From an uncultured Collinsella sp. (GTDB taxonomy: Bacteria > Actinomycetota > Coriobacteriia > Coriobacteriales > Coriobacteriaceae), in contig UQHW01000041.1 in assembly GCA_900540935.1 (NCBI GenBank), forward strand, positions 1-15,026: a DNA stretch of 15,026 nt, read 5' to 3'. The notes under the pieces were generated by a model. That model searched no databases. It was given only the letters and a program-made list of their open reading frames with translations, and was not told where the DNA came from. Shown piece after piece: positions 5,549 through 12,542 of the stretch (position 1 is the first letter of the stretch; each line of letters opens with the position of its first letter). The position numbers and the translations under genes are program-made.

Positions 5549-7363
5549 TCATTCACCTCCCTCGTATGTATCGAGGTATTCCTGCTTGAGCGTCTGCGAG
5601 GACGACTTGATCTTTTCCACGAGCGTGCCGGCTTCGATGAAGTAGAACGAGTTGGTAAGGTCTGCCAGGTCGTCGAGTAGATGGCTTGAAATGAGCACGC
5701 TGCGTCCCCGCGCCACCTCGCTGCGCATCGCGTCGCAGGAGGTTTTCCGCTTTCCCGGATCGAGGCCGTTCAGCGGTTCATCGAGGATAAGGTACGGGCA
5801 ACCGGTCGATATCGCCATGGCAAGCTTTACCTGCTGCTTCATTCCTGTCGAGAGTTTACGGGTCGGCTTGTCGAGATATGGGGAGATTCCGAGGGAGCTG
5901 CAGAGCGAGTCGATGTCGGTGGCCGATTTCCACGCCTCCCTAACGAAAGCAAGGTGCTCGATGGCCGATAGCGTGGGGTAGAGATCCGTGTCGCCTGAAG
6001 AGCTCAGGTAGACGAGTTCTGCGAATTCGGCTGATCGACGTTGGCTGATTCCGTCTGCCGCCAGGCTTCCCGAGCGGATGCGGGTGGGAAATTGGCCCGA
6101 CAGCGCTTCAAGAAGGGTGGTTTTCCCCGAGCCGTTGGGGGCAACGAGGCCCGCCGCCGTTCCCGGGCTCAGGAAAAGCGACCCGATTGAAAGTATCGTC
6201 GTGCTTCCGTATCCCACGCTCGCGTCCAGAAGCTCGAGCCCATGGTGCTTTTTCGCGGGTCCAGGCTGTTTGGGGGAACGTGTCGCAACGGCGCCGACCG
6301 CAAAAAGGACCGCGACGTATGCCAGGGCCACGGCAAGCATCGATGCGCTGCCTGAACCGGAGCCAATGAATTCCGTCGGGAAGCATCCCACGTAACCCGT
6401 TGCCTCGATAGGCGAGAACACGGCCAGCGGCAGGAGATTGAGCGCGGCGTTATGCTCCAGCGCCGAATCGGACAGTAACGGGAATGCCGGGGCCGCGACA
6501 AGCAGCGCGGAGGTAAGGGGGCCCGCGAGGACGCGCCTCGTTGCGGTCGATAGGACGGCGGAGCAAACGGATATCAAGGTTCCGCCCGCAAGCAGCGCGA
6601 GAAGCAGGGCTGTGAAGACGTTTCCCGCGGTCGTGGTGGTAAGCGCGCCGTCATGGAAGAAGGCGATCGGGTACCCAATTTGCCCGAAGCCGTTTAGGGC
6701 CAAGGCGCAAATGCCCCCGGGTGCGAGGCCGGCGAGTAGCATCGCGGTCCCCGCGGCGATTATCGAAAACACGATCTGGATAAGGCGCCGGAATATGGGC
6801 ACGGGCGCCTTCGCCGCCAGGGTCCCGGGCCTTGTGGCGCCGAGCACGAGTATCGACGAGAGAAGGAAGGGGATGAAGGGAAGGAAAGACGGCGCCGTGG
6901 CAATGGCGTAAGGCAGGAAGGAAAGGAATGGCAGGTCGTTTGCGGAGGCAGGGATATCCGTGATGCCGGAGCTGCTCAGGGCACGGCAATATGCGAGCGC
7001 CGCGTCATTGGACTCTCGGTCTCCCACGATGGATCCGGATTGGAAGCCTTCGCCCATGAGCGCGTAGTAGCTCTCGGCAGAGTCGAGAAAGGCGGCGTCG
7101 GTTTGAGCGGCGAGGGCGGCGTTCGCGTATCTTGCAAGCTCAGCGTCATCTTGCTGCTCTGGCGATAGGTCTGTGCCGCTGGCCTGGGGCGCGCGCGTAT
7201 TGAATGCGTCGACAAAGCCCTGCATGCCCTGCTTCATAAAGAAGGGGCCGTAGATGGGTGAATTGAACGCAATGGGGACGGAAAAGGCTGCAGCGAGAAC
7301 GAGCGTACAAATCCATACGGCCCCGTCTCTTAGGATTAGTTTGAGAAGAAGTCGACAGTACAT
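5549..7363 (-). CDS. ABC transporter: permease fused to C-terminal ATPase domain
   Basis: 604 aa. Residues 1-365 form an ABC-2-like permease: TM1 at 15-33, an external loop of about 110 residues, then hydrophobic segments near 147-176, 194-223, 248-272, 281-297 and 340-361. Residues 376-604 form an ATPase: Walker A APNGSGKT (408-415), signature LSTGM (504-508), Walker B YLILDEP (524-530) and H-loop His561. The Q-loop region reads VYLSSSGDTDLYPTL, without the usual glutamine. The permease carries LNGFGQIGYPIA (223-234), which matches motifs in the upstream double permease. Membrane-first, ATPase-last fusion is typical of peptide exporters of the MsbA type, but this membrane part looks ABC-2-like, so the fusion is unusual. 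The ATG has a weak AGGTG site. It lies 150 bases after the neighbouring ATPase gene on the same strand, with no terminator seen between. Cargo unknown. Confidence 0.9.
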   Translation of the reverse strand: MYCRLLLKLILRDGAVWICTLVLAAAFSVPIAFNSPIYGPFFMKQGMQGFVDAFNTRAPQASGTDLSPEQQDDAELARYANAALAAQTDAAFLDSAESYYALMGEGFQSGSIVGDRESNDAALAYCRALSSSGITDIPASANDLPFLSFLPYAIATAPSFLPFIPFLLSSILVLGATRPGTLAAKAPVPIFRRLIQIVFSIIAAGTAMLLAGLAPGGICALALNGFGQIGYPIAFFHDGALTTTTAGNVFTALLLALLAGGTLISVCSAVLSTATRRVLAGPLTSALLVAAPAFPLLSDSALEHNAALNLLPLAVFSPIEATGYVGCFPTEFIGSGSGSASMLAVALAYVAVLFAVGAVATRSPKQPGPAKKHHGLELLDASVGYGSTTILSIGSLFLSPGTAAGLVAPNGSGKTTLLEALSGQFPTRIRSGSLAADGISQRRSAEFAELVYLSSSGDTDLYPTLSAIEHLAFVREAWKSATDIDSLCSSLGISPYLDKPTRKLSTGMKQQVKLAMAISTGCPYLILDEPLNGLDPGKRKTSCDAMRSEVARGRSVLISSHLLDDLADLTNSFYFIEAGTLVEKIKSSSQTLKQEYLDTYEGGE

Positions 7364-7513
7364 TCAGAAGCACCTACGTTCCTCAAAGAATCGTTAGATT
7401 AAAAGTAACAGACCGGATGAAGATACGTGCGGCGGGGGCGAGGCGAATGGCTGAGCGGTATCGATACGCGGGTTCAACGGCATATCGACCACATAGATTA
7501 TTAACTTGCATTT

Positions 7514-8254
7514 CTACCCGCCCTCTCCGTAGAGCCGCCGATACGCGCTTAGCGCACCCTCGGCGCGTCCGGCAGGCCTTGCGAAATGGGATCCGGGAGA
7601 CTTCGGCGCAGCATCATCTTGCGGGATGCTTCTAATGAGCCTCCCATCCTTCAAAAACAGAATCTCATCGCACAGTCTATCGACCGAATCCAAGATGTGG
7701 GATGACATGATGATGCACGTACCAGAATCGGCCAGCTTCCTGAGAATCCCGGAATGCAAGTCCACCCTGCTGGGATCGAGCGCGTTCATGGGTTCATCCA
7801 ACAGGAGGTACCGCGCACCCGTCGCATACGCAATCGCCAAGGTAAGCTGCTGCTTCATACCCTGGCTCAGAGCGCGGATCCTCATCTTCGCGAACTCGCC
7901 TATCTGCGTTTGCTCCACTACCTCCTCGATATCACGAGCATGCGGCCACATATCGCAAACCATCTTGAGGTGATCTTCCGCACGCAATCCGGGATACAGC
8001 AGCGTTCCCTCACCAGGTGCATAGAAGATCATAGAACGGACCTCTCTCGCACCCGTACCCTGCACCTCATCCAGAACGATGCTCCCGTCCACGCGAGGAC
8101 CCGGCAAACCTGCCATCGCACGCAGCAACGTCGTCTTTCCATGCCCGTTCGGAGCGACGAGACCGTAGACCGTACCCGGGGCAAACTCAGCGTTCACCGA
8201 ATCTACGAGCACCTTCTTTCCATAAGAGATCGTCAGCGTTTGAAGGTCAATCAT
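7514..8254 (-). CDS. ABC transporter ATP-binding protein
   Basis: Cytoplasmic ATPase subunit of 246 aa, starting MIDLQTLTISYGKK as usual in this family. Walker A APNGHGKT (34-41), signature LSQGM (129-133), Walker B YLLLDEP (149-155), H-loop His186. The Q-loop position reads FYAPGEGTLLYPGL without glutamine. A Pro/Ala/Gly-rich tail of about 35 residues follows the ATPase core. It closely resembles the ATPase half of the fusion protein downstream (shared GLVAPNGxGKTTLL, LSxGMKQQ and LYPxL). Start choice: the ATG at 8254 has AAGGGG 9 bases upstream. The ATG at 8263 overlaps the permease stop as ATGA but leaves no spacing to that Shine-Dalgarno. Partner permease is the gene immediately upstream. 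Confidence 0.92.
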   Translation of the reverse strand: MIDLQTLTISYGKKVLVDSVNAEFAPGTVYGLVAPNGHGKTTLLRAMAGLPGPRVDGSIVLDEVQGTGAREVRSMIFYAPGEGTLLYPGLRAEDHLKMVCDMWPHARDIEEVVEQTQIGEFAKMRIRALSQGMKQQLTLAIAYATGARYLLLDEPMNALDPSRVDLHSGILRKLADSGTCIIMSSHILDSVDRLCDEILFLKDGRLIRSIPQDDAAPKSPGSHFARPAGRAEGALSAYRRLYGEGG

Positions 8255-8259
8255 CGAGA

Positions 8260-10476
8260 TCATCCCCTTTCGATCTTCGGAACACCCAGGCGCACCAACA
8301 ACGGAGATACGGCGCCCAAGACCACCAGCAGAGCGCCCGATGCGCCGACGACCTCTCCAAAAGGCATCGCGTTCGTCCCTCGCCCAAGGAACCCAATCGT
8401 CCCCACCTGGGAAGCGGGATCAAACGAGGCGAATGGAGCCAGCAGCGCGGCGCCCATGCCCGCGCTTTCAACATGAGCGCTCAACGAACCCAACACCAAG
8501 AGAACCGCGCAAACCACTCCGGTGACAACGGGGCTGCGGCTAATCGCTGCTGTCAACGCAGCGACGACGGAAATCACGCCGTATGCCATGACCAGCAACG
8601 GAACGCTACGCAACACCGCCTCCCCCACCATGGACGTTGTCGAAGCCCCCGCTCGAATGAGAGCGACGGGATACTCCGATCCACCCGCACCGTTCTTAAT
8701 CGCGGACACAACTGCAGCGGGAACCATCGACACCAAAAGCAGCACCAAGCCAAGCAGGAGAGACAACGCAACAGCCGTCAGAAAACGCACATGCGCTGTT
8801 GCGGGGACTTGGAAAACCAGAAGGGAACGGCACTGCAGGTGGGTGCACGCAAGCGATGTGACAACCACGGGCAACAGCCAAAACAAGGAAGGAAGCGCTG
8901 CCTGGAAATACGAAAGGAGGATTAATGGGGGCATCTTCGTACTTAACTCGTAAACCTTGGGGTCCGGCAAGCTCGCGATCGACTCGAGCAGAAGGGCGCG
9001 CGCCTCCGCACGAGAAGGAGTCTCCGGCTCGAGTCCGATCGATTGCAGGAGGGTCGCATCTGCCGCGCCCAGCTCACCTCGAGCGCGCTCGTACGTCGCA
9101 AGGCTTCGAAACCCCTCCGCAGGCGTAGGCGCGTACACAAAACCCGAAAGAGCATCTCGCATGTCTTCCAGGGCCGTTTTGCCCTCGACATCCATATTCG
9201 CAGCGTCCTGCTCTAGATACCGATCTATTGAACGGAGCTCCCCATCCCTATACCGAACAGCGGAAACGTCATCAGCGTCAGGAAACACCTCGACCAGAGC
9301 CGGGGCCAGCATCGTCGTCGACATTGCAATCGCGCATACGGCGAGGGCAGGAGAATGCAGGAGCAGTTTCCCCATCGTTCTTACGTATGCAACGGCGGAG
9401 GCACAAGCGCTCGAACGAGTTGCCGCTCTCGATGCGGTGAGGGAACCTCTCTCAAGACAAATCGGGGGCATCGGGCGCGCGCAGCCGCTCTTTCCAGCAA
9501 CGCAAAGCAGGCTAATTGCCAGCACCTCGATCCCGATTGCGCATACGAGGGTAATCGCGCCACGCTCGAAGCAAAGTCCGGGCAGATTCACTATCTGCGT
9601 TGTCGGGTACGGGCTATAGGCGCCGACGGTCAACTCGGTGTTCGCATACGAAAGGGGATTCAACAGGGCGAACTCACGTAAAGCGATGGATCTTCCGTAA
9701 TACCCGGGAACCATCGTCACCCCCATCAGGGCACATACGAACACGATTCCAAGCGTAGGGTTATTGGCAATCTTCACGGCAAGGTGAACGACAAGCGAGA
9801 TGAACGCTGCCACCAAGAATTGCAAGATGGCCGCCTGCGCGAACACCAGCCAAGCCGGTTTGATAACCGGAGTCGCATATTGAATGTAGCCTATCGGATA
9901 GAACGGCGAGCCCGGGCCATTCTTCACAAGCGCGGCGATTATCCCTGGAAGATTGATGGCGAGGACGGCAAGCATTGCAAAAACACTCGCCCATACGCTC
10001 GATGCAACAAGTCTACCCAGCTCGCCCATCGGTGCCTGGATGATGAGCTTTTCACGTTTGTTAAGACGCGCGGCAAGGAACGAGACGGCAACGGCCGTTG
10101 CGGCCCATAGCAAGTACTCCTTCGATCCGTCATAATAGGTGTACTCTCCATCCGATATCTGCAGAAACGGAAGTAGGGGAGAGAGCGGCGCCAAGACAAG
10201 ACGTCCCGCGGCAAGAGGGTACAGAAGCGCGGGCATGCTTGATGAAGAGGTATAGACACCGTCCTCCCCCGCATTCACAAGCGCATCCGCATAGGATGCT
10301 GACAATTCCTGCTCAACACGGGTTATTCCCGACTCGAGGTATTCGACCCGTCCGTCGATGCCAGCCGCGCTCCTGAAGACGGGCAGAGCACAAAGAACCA
10401 TCAACGCAACAACGACAACACAGAGCGACCTGGAGGAGAGAAGCGACCTAAAGATCGCCTTCGAGATTTTGAACAT
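8260..10476 (-). CDS. Double-length ABC-2-like permease (two tandem modules)
   Basis: 738 aa membrane protein made of two similar halves. Half one (about 1-330): TM1 at 18-34, an external segment, then hydrophobic segments near 122-136, 161-183, 209-235, 242-258 and 308-327. Half two (about 365-738): TM at 371-394, an external segment of about 120 residues, then segments near 517-543, 565-591, 622-645, 650-668 and 708-728. Each half carries the same motif: VKNGPGSPFYPIG (184-196) and IKNGAGGSEYPVA (593-605). Both also have an acidic stretch after the first TM (DGRVEYLESG and DGELRSIDRYLEQ). This suggests duplication and fusion of a half-transporter permease. First gene of the operon. ATG at 10476 is preceded by GGTG; a GTG at 10485 (741 aa) is an alternative. 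Its stop overlaps the next gene's alternative ATG, indicating coupling. Confidence 0.9.
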   Translation of the reverse strand: MFKISKAIFRSLLSSRSLCVVVVALMVLCALPVFRSAAGIDGRVEYLESGITRVEQELSASYADALVNAGEDGVYTSSSSMPALLYPLAAGRLVLAPLSPLLPFLQISDGEYTYYDGSKEYLLWAATAVAVSFLAARLNKREKLIIQAPMGELGRLVASSVWASVFAMLAVLAINLPGIIAALVKNGPGSPFYPIGYIQYATPVIKPAWLVFAQAAILQFLVAAFISLVVHLAVKIANNPTLGIVFVCALMGVTMVPGYYGRSIALREFALLNPLSYANTELTVGAYSPYPTTQIVNLPGLCFERGAITLVCAIGIEVLAISLLCVAGKSGCARPMPPICLERGSLTASRAATRSSACASAVAYVRTMGKLLLHSPALAVCAIAMSTTMLAPALVEVFPDADDVSAVRYRDGELRSIDRYLEQDAANMDVEGKTALEDMRDALSGFVYAPTPAEGFRSLATYERARGELGAADATLLQSIGLEPETPSRAEARALLLESIASLPDPKVYELSTKMPPLILLSYFQAALPSLFWLLPVVVTSLACTHLQCRSLLVFQVPATAHVRFLTAVALSLLLGLVLLLVSMVPAAVVSAIKNGAGGSEYPVALIRAGASTTSMVGEAVLRSVPLLVMAYGVISVVAALTAAISRSPVVTGVVCAVLLVLGSLSAHVESAGMGAALLAPFASFDPASQVGTIGFLGRGTNAMPFGEVVGASGALLVVLGAVSPLLVRLGVPKIERG

Positions 10477-10548
10477 ACGTATCACCAGCTCGTTTCAACA
10501 CGATTCAGCCCGATGCGCGGGGTTACGGTTGCAGCATGCTGTGATTAC

Positions 10549-10583
10549 TTGCCGGCAAAGTCAGTTTAACATAAACTGTTAAA
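10549..10583 (+). promoter_or_regulatory. Candidate promoter with overlapping dyads for the DUF2975/XRE pair
   Basis: TTGCCG (10549-10554) and TAAACT (10572-10577) are 17 bases apart. Two overlapping perfect dyads cover the -10: CAGTTT-AACAT-AAACTG (10562-10578) and TTTAAC-ATAAACT-GTTAAA (10565-10583). This position suits an autoregulatory operator for the XRE protein that could also control the divergent ABC operon. A clear minus-strand promoter could not be defined. Confidence 0.5.
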
Positions 10584-10620
10584 AAGTAACCTGAGTTTTT
10601 TAAATTCTTCGGAGGTTATT

Positions 10621-11133
10621 ATGAGTTCCGACAATCGCACTCCCCGGCTTCATTCCTTCCGCATCGCATGTGCGATAGCCTCTGCGACCCTTTGCGCCAC
10701 CGCCATCGCACAAGTGGCGTTCTCCTTAAAGCCAGCAATCGAAGTGCTCGACAACCCTGTAATTGCAGACTCCCCCGCGTATCCAGCCCTTGCGATCTCG
10801 ACATTGGTCCCTGCCGTCATCGGTATCGCTACGACCATCCTCAGCGCCGTTCTCGTGTGGACGATCAAGAGCGGAGACCCCTTCAAGAAAGGGTCTGCGA
10901 CATGCTTGAAGGTACTCGGCATTCTCTTCGTTGTTCAAGCTGCCACCAGCCTCTACGCCGGCTCACTCAAAACCTCCGTTTCGATGTTTGGCGGCGAGGG
11001 GGCCGTCGGCGCCCAAGAGATCGCTTCATCATTCGATTGGACCTCTCTGGTTCTCGGCATCGTCCTGTTCATGCTTTCCCAGCTCTTCTTGTACGCCCGA
11101 GAGCTGCACCTCGACTCCGACGAGATTGCGTAA
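10621..11133 (+). CDS. DUF2975-like four-helix membrane protein
   Basis: 170 aa with hydrophobic helices near 13-33, 57-81, 97-114 and 140-159. Features seen in DUF2975 proteins are a GDPFKKG stretch before helix 3 and the ending LFLYARELHLDSDEI, which resembles the family's FxYGxxLQEExD tail. The family is typically paired, as here, with a tiny XRE regulator 9 bases downstream; the biochemical role is not established. Excellent GGAGG site 5 bases before the ATG. It is divergent from the ABC operon across a 144-base promoter region, suggesting joint control, perhaps membrane sensing or an accessory/immunity function (inferred). Confidence 0.85.
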   Translation: MSSDNRTPRLHSFRIACAIASATLCATAIAQVAFSLKPAIEVLDNPVIADSPAYPALAISTLVPAVIGIATTILSAVLVWTIKSGDPFKKGSATCLKVLGILFVVQAATSLYAGSLKTSVSMFGGEGAVGAQEIASSFDWTSLVLGIVLFMLSQLFLYARELHLDSDEIA

Positions 11134-11142
11134 GGAAACGCC

Positions 11143-11394
11143 ATGCCCGTAATTGTTCGCCTCGACAAGATCATGGCCGAGCGAAAGATTTCCTCGAACG
11201 AACTTGCCGAAAGGATTGGAACCACGCCCGTGAACCTGTCCCGTATTAAAAAAGGGCATATTCGCGGCATTCGCTTCAACACACTCGAGCAGCTATGCCT
11301 CGCCCTTCGTTGCCAACCCGGAGACCTTCTCGAAGTCATGAGCGAAGAGGATGCCCGAAAGGAGTTCGGACTCGATTGGTCCGCCGAGGATTAG
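11143..11394 (+). CDS. Small XRE/Cro-CI family regulator (YozG-like)
   Basis: 83 aa, essentially only a DNA-binding domain: IVRLDKIMAERKISSNELAERIG, turn, TTPVNLSRIKKGHIRGIRF, then NTLEQLCLALRCQPGDLLE. This is the layout of the short HTH family that accompanies DUF2975 proteins. The TAAGGA overlapping the end of the preceding gene is its ribosome site, so the two are one operon. The overlapping dyads at 10562-10583 are the best candidate operator. The stop codon is followed without a gap, in the same frame, by recombinase-like sequence. Confidence 0.92.
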   Translation: MPVIVRLDKIMAERKISSNELAERIGTTPVNLSRIKKGHIRGIRFNTLEQLCLALRCQPGDLLEVMSEEDARKEFGLDWSAED

Positions 11395-11781
11395 AGGGCG
11401 GTCGTACTCGCCCTGCACACGGGGATGCGAATCGGCGAGGTCTGCGGCCTTCGGTGGTGCGATGTGGATTTCGAGGCGTGTCTGATCTCGGTCAGGCACT
11501 CGGTGGCATACGCGAAGGGGATGGGCTCGTTCATCAAGGACACCATGGTGACGCTCAACGTCTACACCGACATCGAGCCCATCTCCATAATCCACAACAT
11601 GCTGCGCGTCTCGCCGTGCCTTTGGCGCGGGCACCTCGGGCCGAGGGTCGATCCGGGTCCCATGTTCCAACAGAGGATCCAGGAGTCCATCGAGACGCTC
11701 CAGGCGTTCGGCTACGGCATCACCGAGCCGGACGACCGAAATATCGCCATACGCGACGTGAAGACGAACAGTTGGCTCTAG
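11395..11781 (+). pseudogene. Tyrosine recombinase/phage integrase remnant
   Basis: Starting right after the XRE stop codon and in the same frame, the translation reads LHTGMRIGEVCGLRW followed by CDVDFEACLISVRHSV. This is the arginine box of the integrase catalytic domain (TGMRxGExxxLxWxDxD). The N-terminal core-binding domain is absent, and the His-x-x-Arg box cannot be found. A later LNVYTDIEP resembles the tyrosine-nucleophile segment, only about 40 residues on rather than the usual 110 or more, which suggests an internal deletion. The remaining 70 residues are unrecognised. A shorter ATG-started frame (11425-11781) exists but has no ribosome site. Evidence of past site-specific insertion. 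Confidence 0.75.
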
Positions 11782-11864
11782 CTCACCGAGTACGCGGCAG
11801 TGCTGGGCCCATCCCAACTGAGGTCACGGTGGTCCGATAGGGGCGCCGCCCGCGGCATGCGCCG

Positions 11865-11911
11865 CGGAGCGGTATCCCCTACCGAAGGGCGGGGATGCCC
11901 TCCGCTTCCAG
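11865..11911. repeat. Imperfect palindromic segment, possible insertion-sequence end
   Basis: ATCCCC (11874-11879) pairs with GGGGAT (11891-11896), and outer GGA-GCGG pairs with CCGCTTCC around it. A CCGCGG...CCGCGG palindrome lies just before. On the minus strand the GAGGGCATCCCCGCCCTTCG stretch recalls the hairpin right ends of IS200/IS605-type elements, but no transposase gene is present. The assignment is tentative. Confidence 0.35.
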
Positions 11912-11933
11912 TTCGGAATCAGCCGTCGGAGGC

Positions 11934-11996
11934 GTTCGGCTGACTGCGGGAACGGCCTGTCCGCTCAATGTGTTCGGCTGAGATCGGAAATCAACC
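11934..11996 (+). repeat. Dispersed repeat, copy 3 (63 bp), right flank of the island
   Basis: 61 of 63 bases match 5061-5123. The 10-mer GTTCGGCTGA occurs exactly at 11934-11943 and 11972-11981. A 7-bp inverted repeat TCAGCCG/CGGCTGA (11919-11925 with 11937-11943) straddles its left end. Confidence 0.9.
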
Positions 11997-12107
11997 CAAC
12001 ACGAGCCGGACACGCGCCAGACGGCTCTTCCCCGTACGGCCTTCCCCCTTACGCTCATGTTGCAGGCATGTAACGCCGCAGCGAGCGCGCCTTTTTTGCG
12101 CCAGACA

Positions 12108-12130
12108 GGTACAATGATGAACACTGTACC
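12108..12130 (+). promoter_or_regulatory. Candidate -10 with dyad upstream of the ACT gene
   Basis: TACAAT (12110-12115) is a good -10, but no proper -35 was found at the right distance. GGTACA (12108-12113) and TGTACC (12125-12130) form a 6-bp dyad spanning the expected start site, a possible operator. It lies about 60 bases before the ACT-domain gene. Confidence 0.35.
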
Positions 12131-12177
12131 GTAGCGGAGCGCCCCGCGCGCGCCGCAATCACGCGAAAGGGTTTCCC

Positions 12178-12465
12178 ATGGCCGAGATCTCGTCCTCCCG
12201 TATCGTCATCACCGTCCTTGGCAAGAACCGCCCCGGCATCGTCGCCGGCGTCACCCGTGTCCTAGGCGAGGCCAACGTCGACATCCGCGACATCACGCAG
12301 TCCATTATCGAGGACATCTTCACCATGACCATGCTGGCCGATACCGCCGAGTCCAAGCTCGACTTCGCCGAGCTGCAGAAGGCGCTGGCCGAGGCCGGCG
12401 AGCTTTCGGGCGTCAACGTGTCCATCCAGCGCGAGGACGTCTTCAACTTTATGTACCGCCTGTAG
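12178..12465 (+). CDS. ACT-domain protein, UPF0237 type
   Basis: 95 aa, a single ACT domain: RIVITVLGKNRPGIVAGVTRVLGEANVDIRDITQSI, then FTMTMLAD and a C-terminal strand ending VFNFMYRL. ACT domains bind small ligands, often amino acids. UPF0237 members are stand-alone and probably dimeric regulators of unproven target. Length matches the family (about 90). In many bacteria this gene precedes a UPF0210 (DUF711) gene; here the next gene is citrate synthase, 77 bases on in the same direction. AAAGG lies 7 bases before the ATG. Confidence 0.93.
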   Translation: MAEISSSRIVITVLGKNRPGIVAGVTRVLGEANVDIRDITQSIIEDIFTMTMLADTAESKLDFAELQKALAEAGELSGVNVSIQREDVFNFMYRL

Positions 12466-12542
12466 CGAGCAAGCCGCTGGGGATAGCCTGACGCGCGCAT
12501 GCCCATGCAAGTCACCCCGATGCGGCCCGGAGAGGAGCGCGC

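Larger units (their letters stand above)
5061..11996. mobile_element. Putative accessory island bounded by 63-bp direct repeats
   Basis: The segment between repeat copies 2 and 3 carries no housekeeping gene. It holds an ABC export operon, a small secreted protein, a regulator pair and a decayed tyrosine recombinase. Its codon use looks more mixed (more A/T in third positions) than in secA or the citrate synthase gene. The flanking backbone genes are core. Recombination between the repeats would remove about 6.9 kb. Against a simple att-site reading, a third repeat copy lies elsewhere (1-54), so the repeats may be independent of the insertion. Confidence 0.45.

Noticed and set aside
8473..8953. 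Two overlapping plus-strand frames inside the double permease
   Set aside because: Low-complexity mirror translations of membrane segments; no start signals.
1..11996. CRISPR array made of the 54-bp repeats
   Set aside because: Copies are kilobases apart, no spacers of regular length and no cas genes; the 38-base internal period occurs only once per copy.
11879..12124. 81-codon minus-strand frame through repeat copy 3
   Set aside because: Shares the VDFRSQPNTLS phrase with the other repeat copies but has no ribosome site or domain; kept only as an observation on the repeat.
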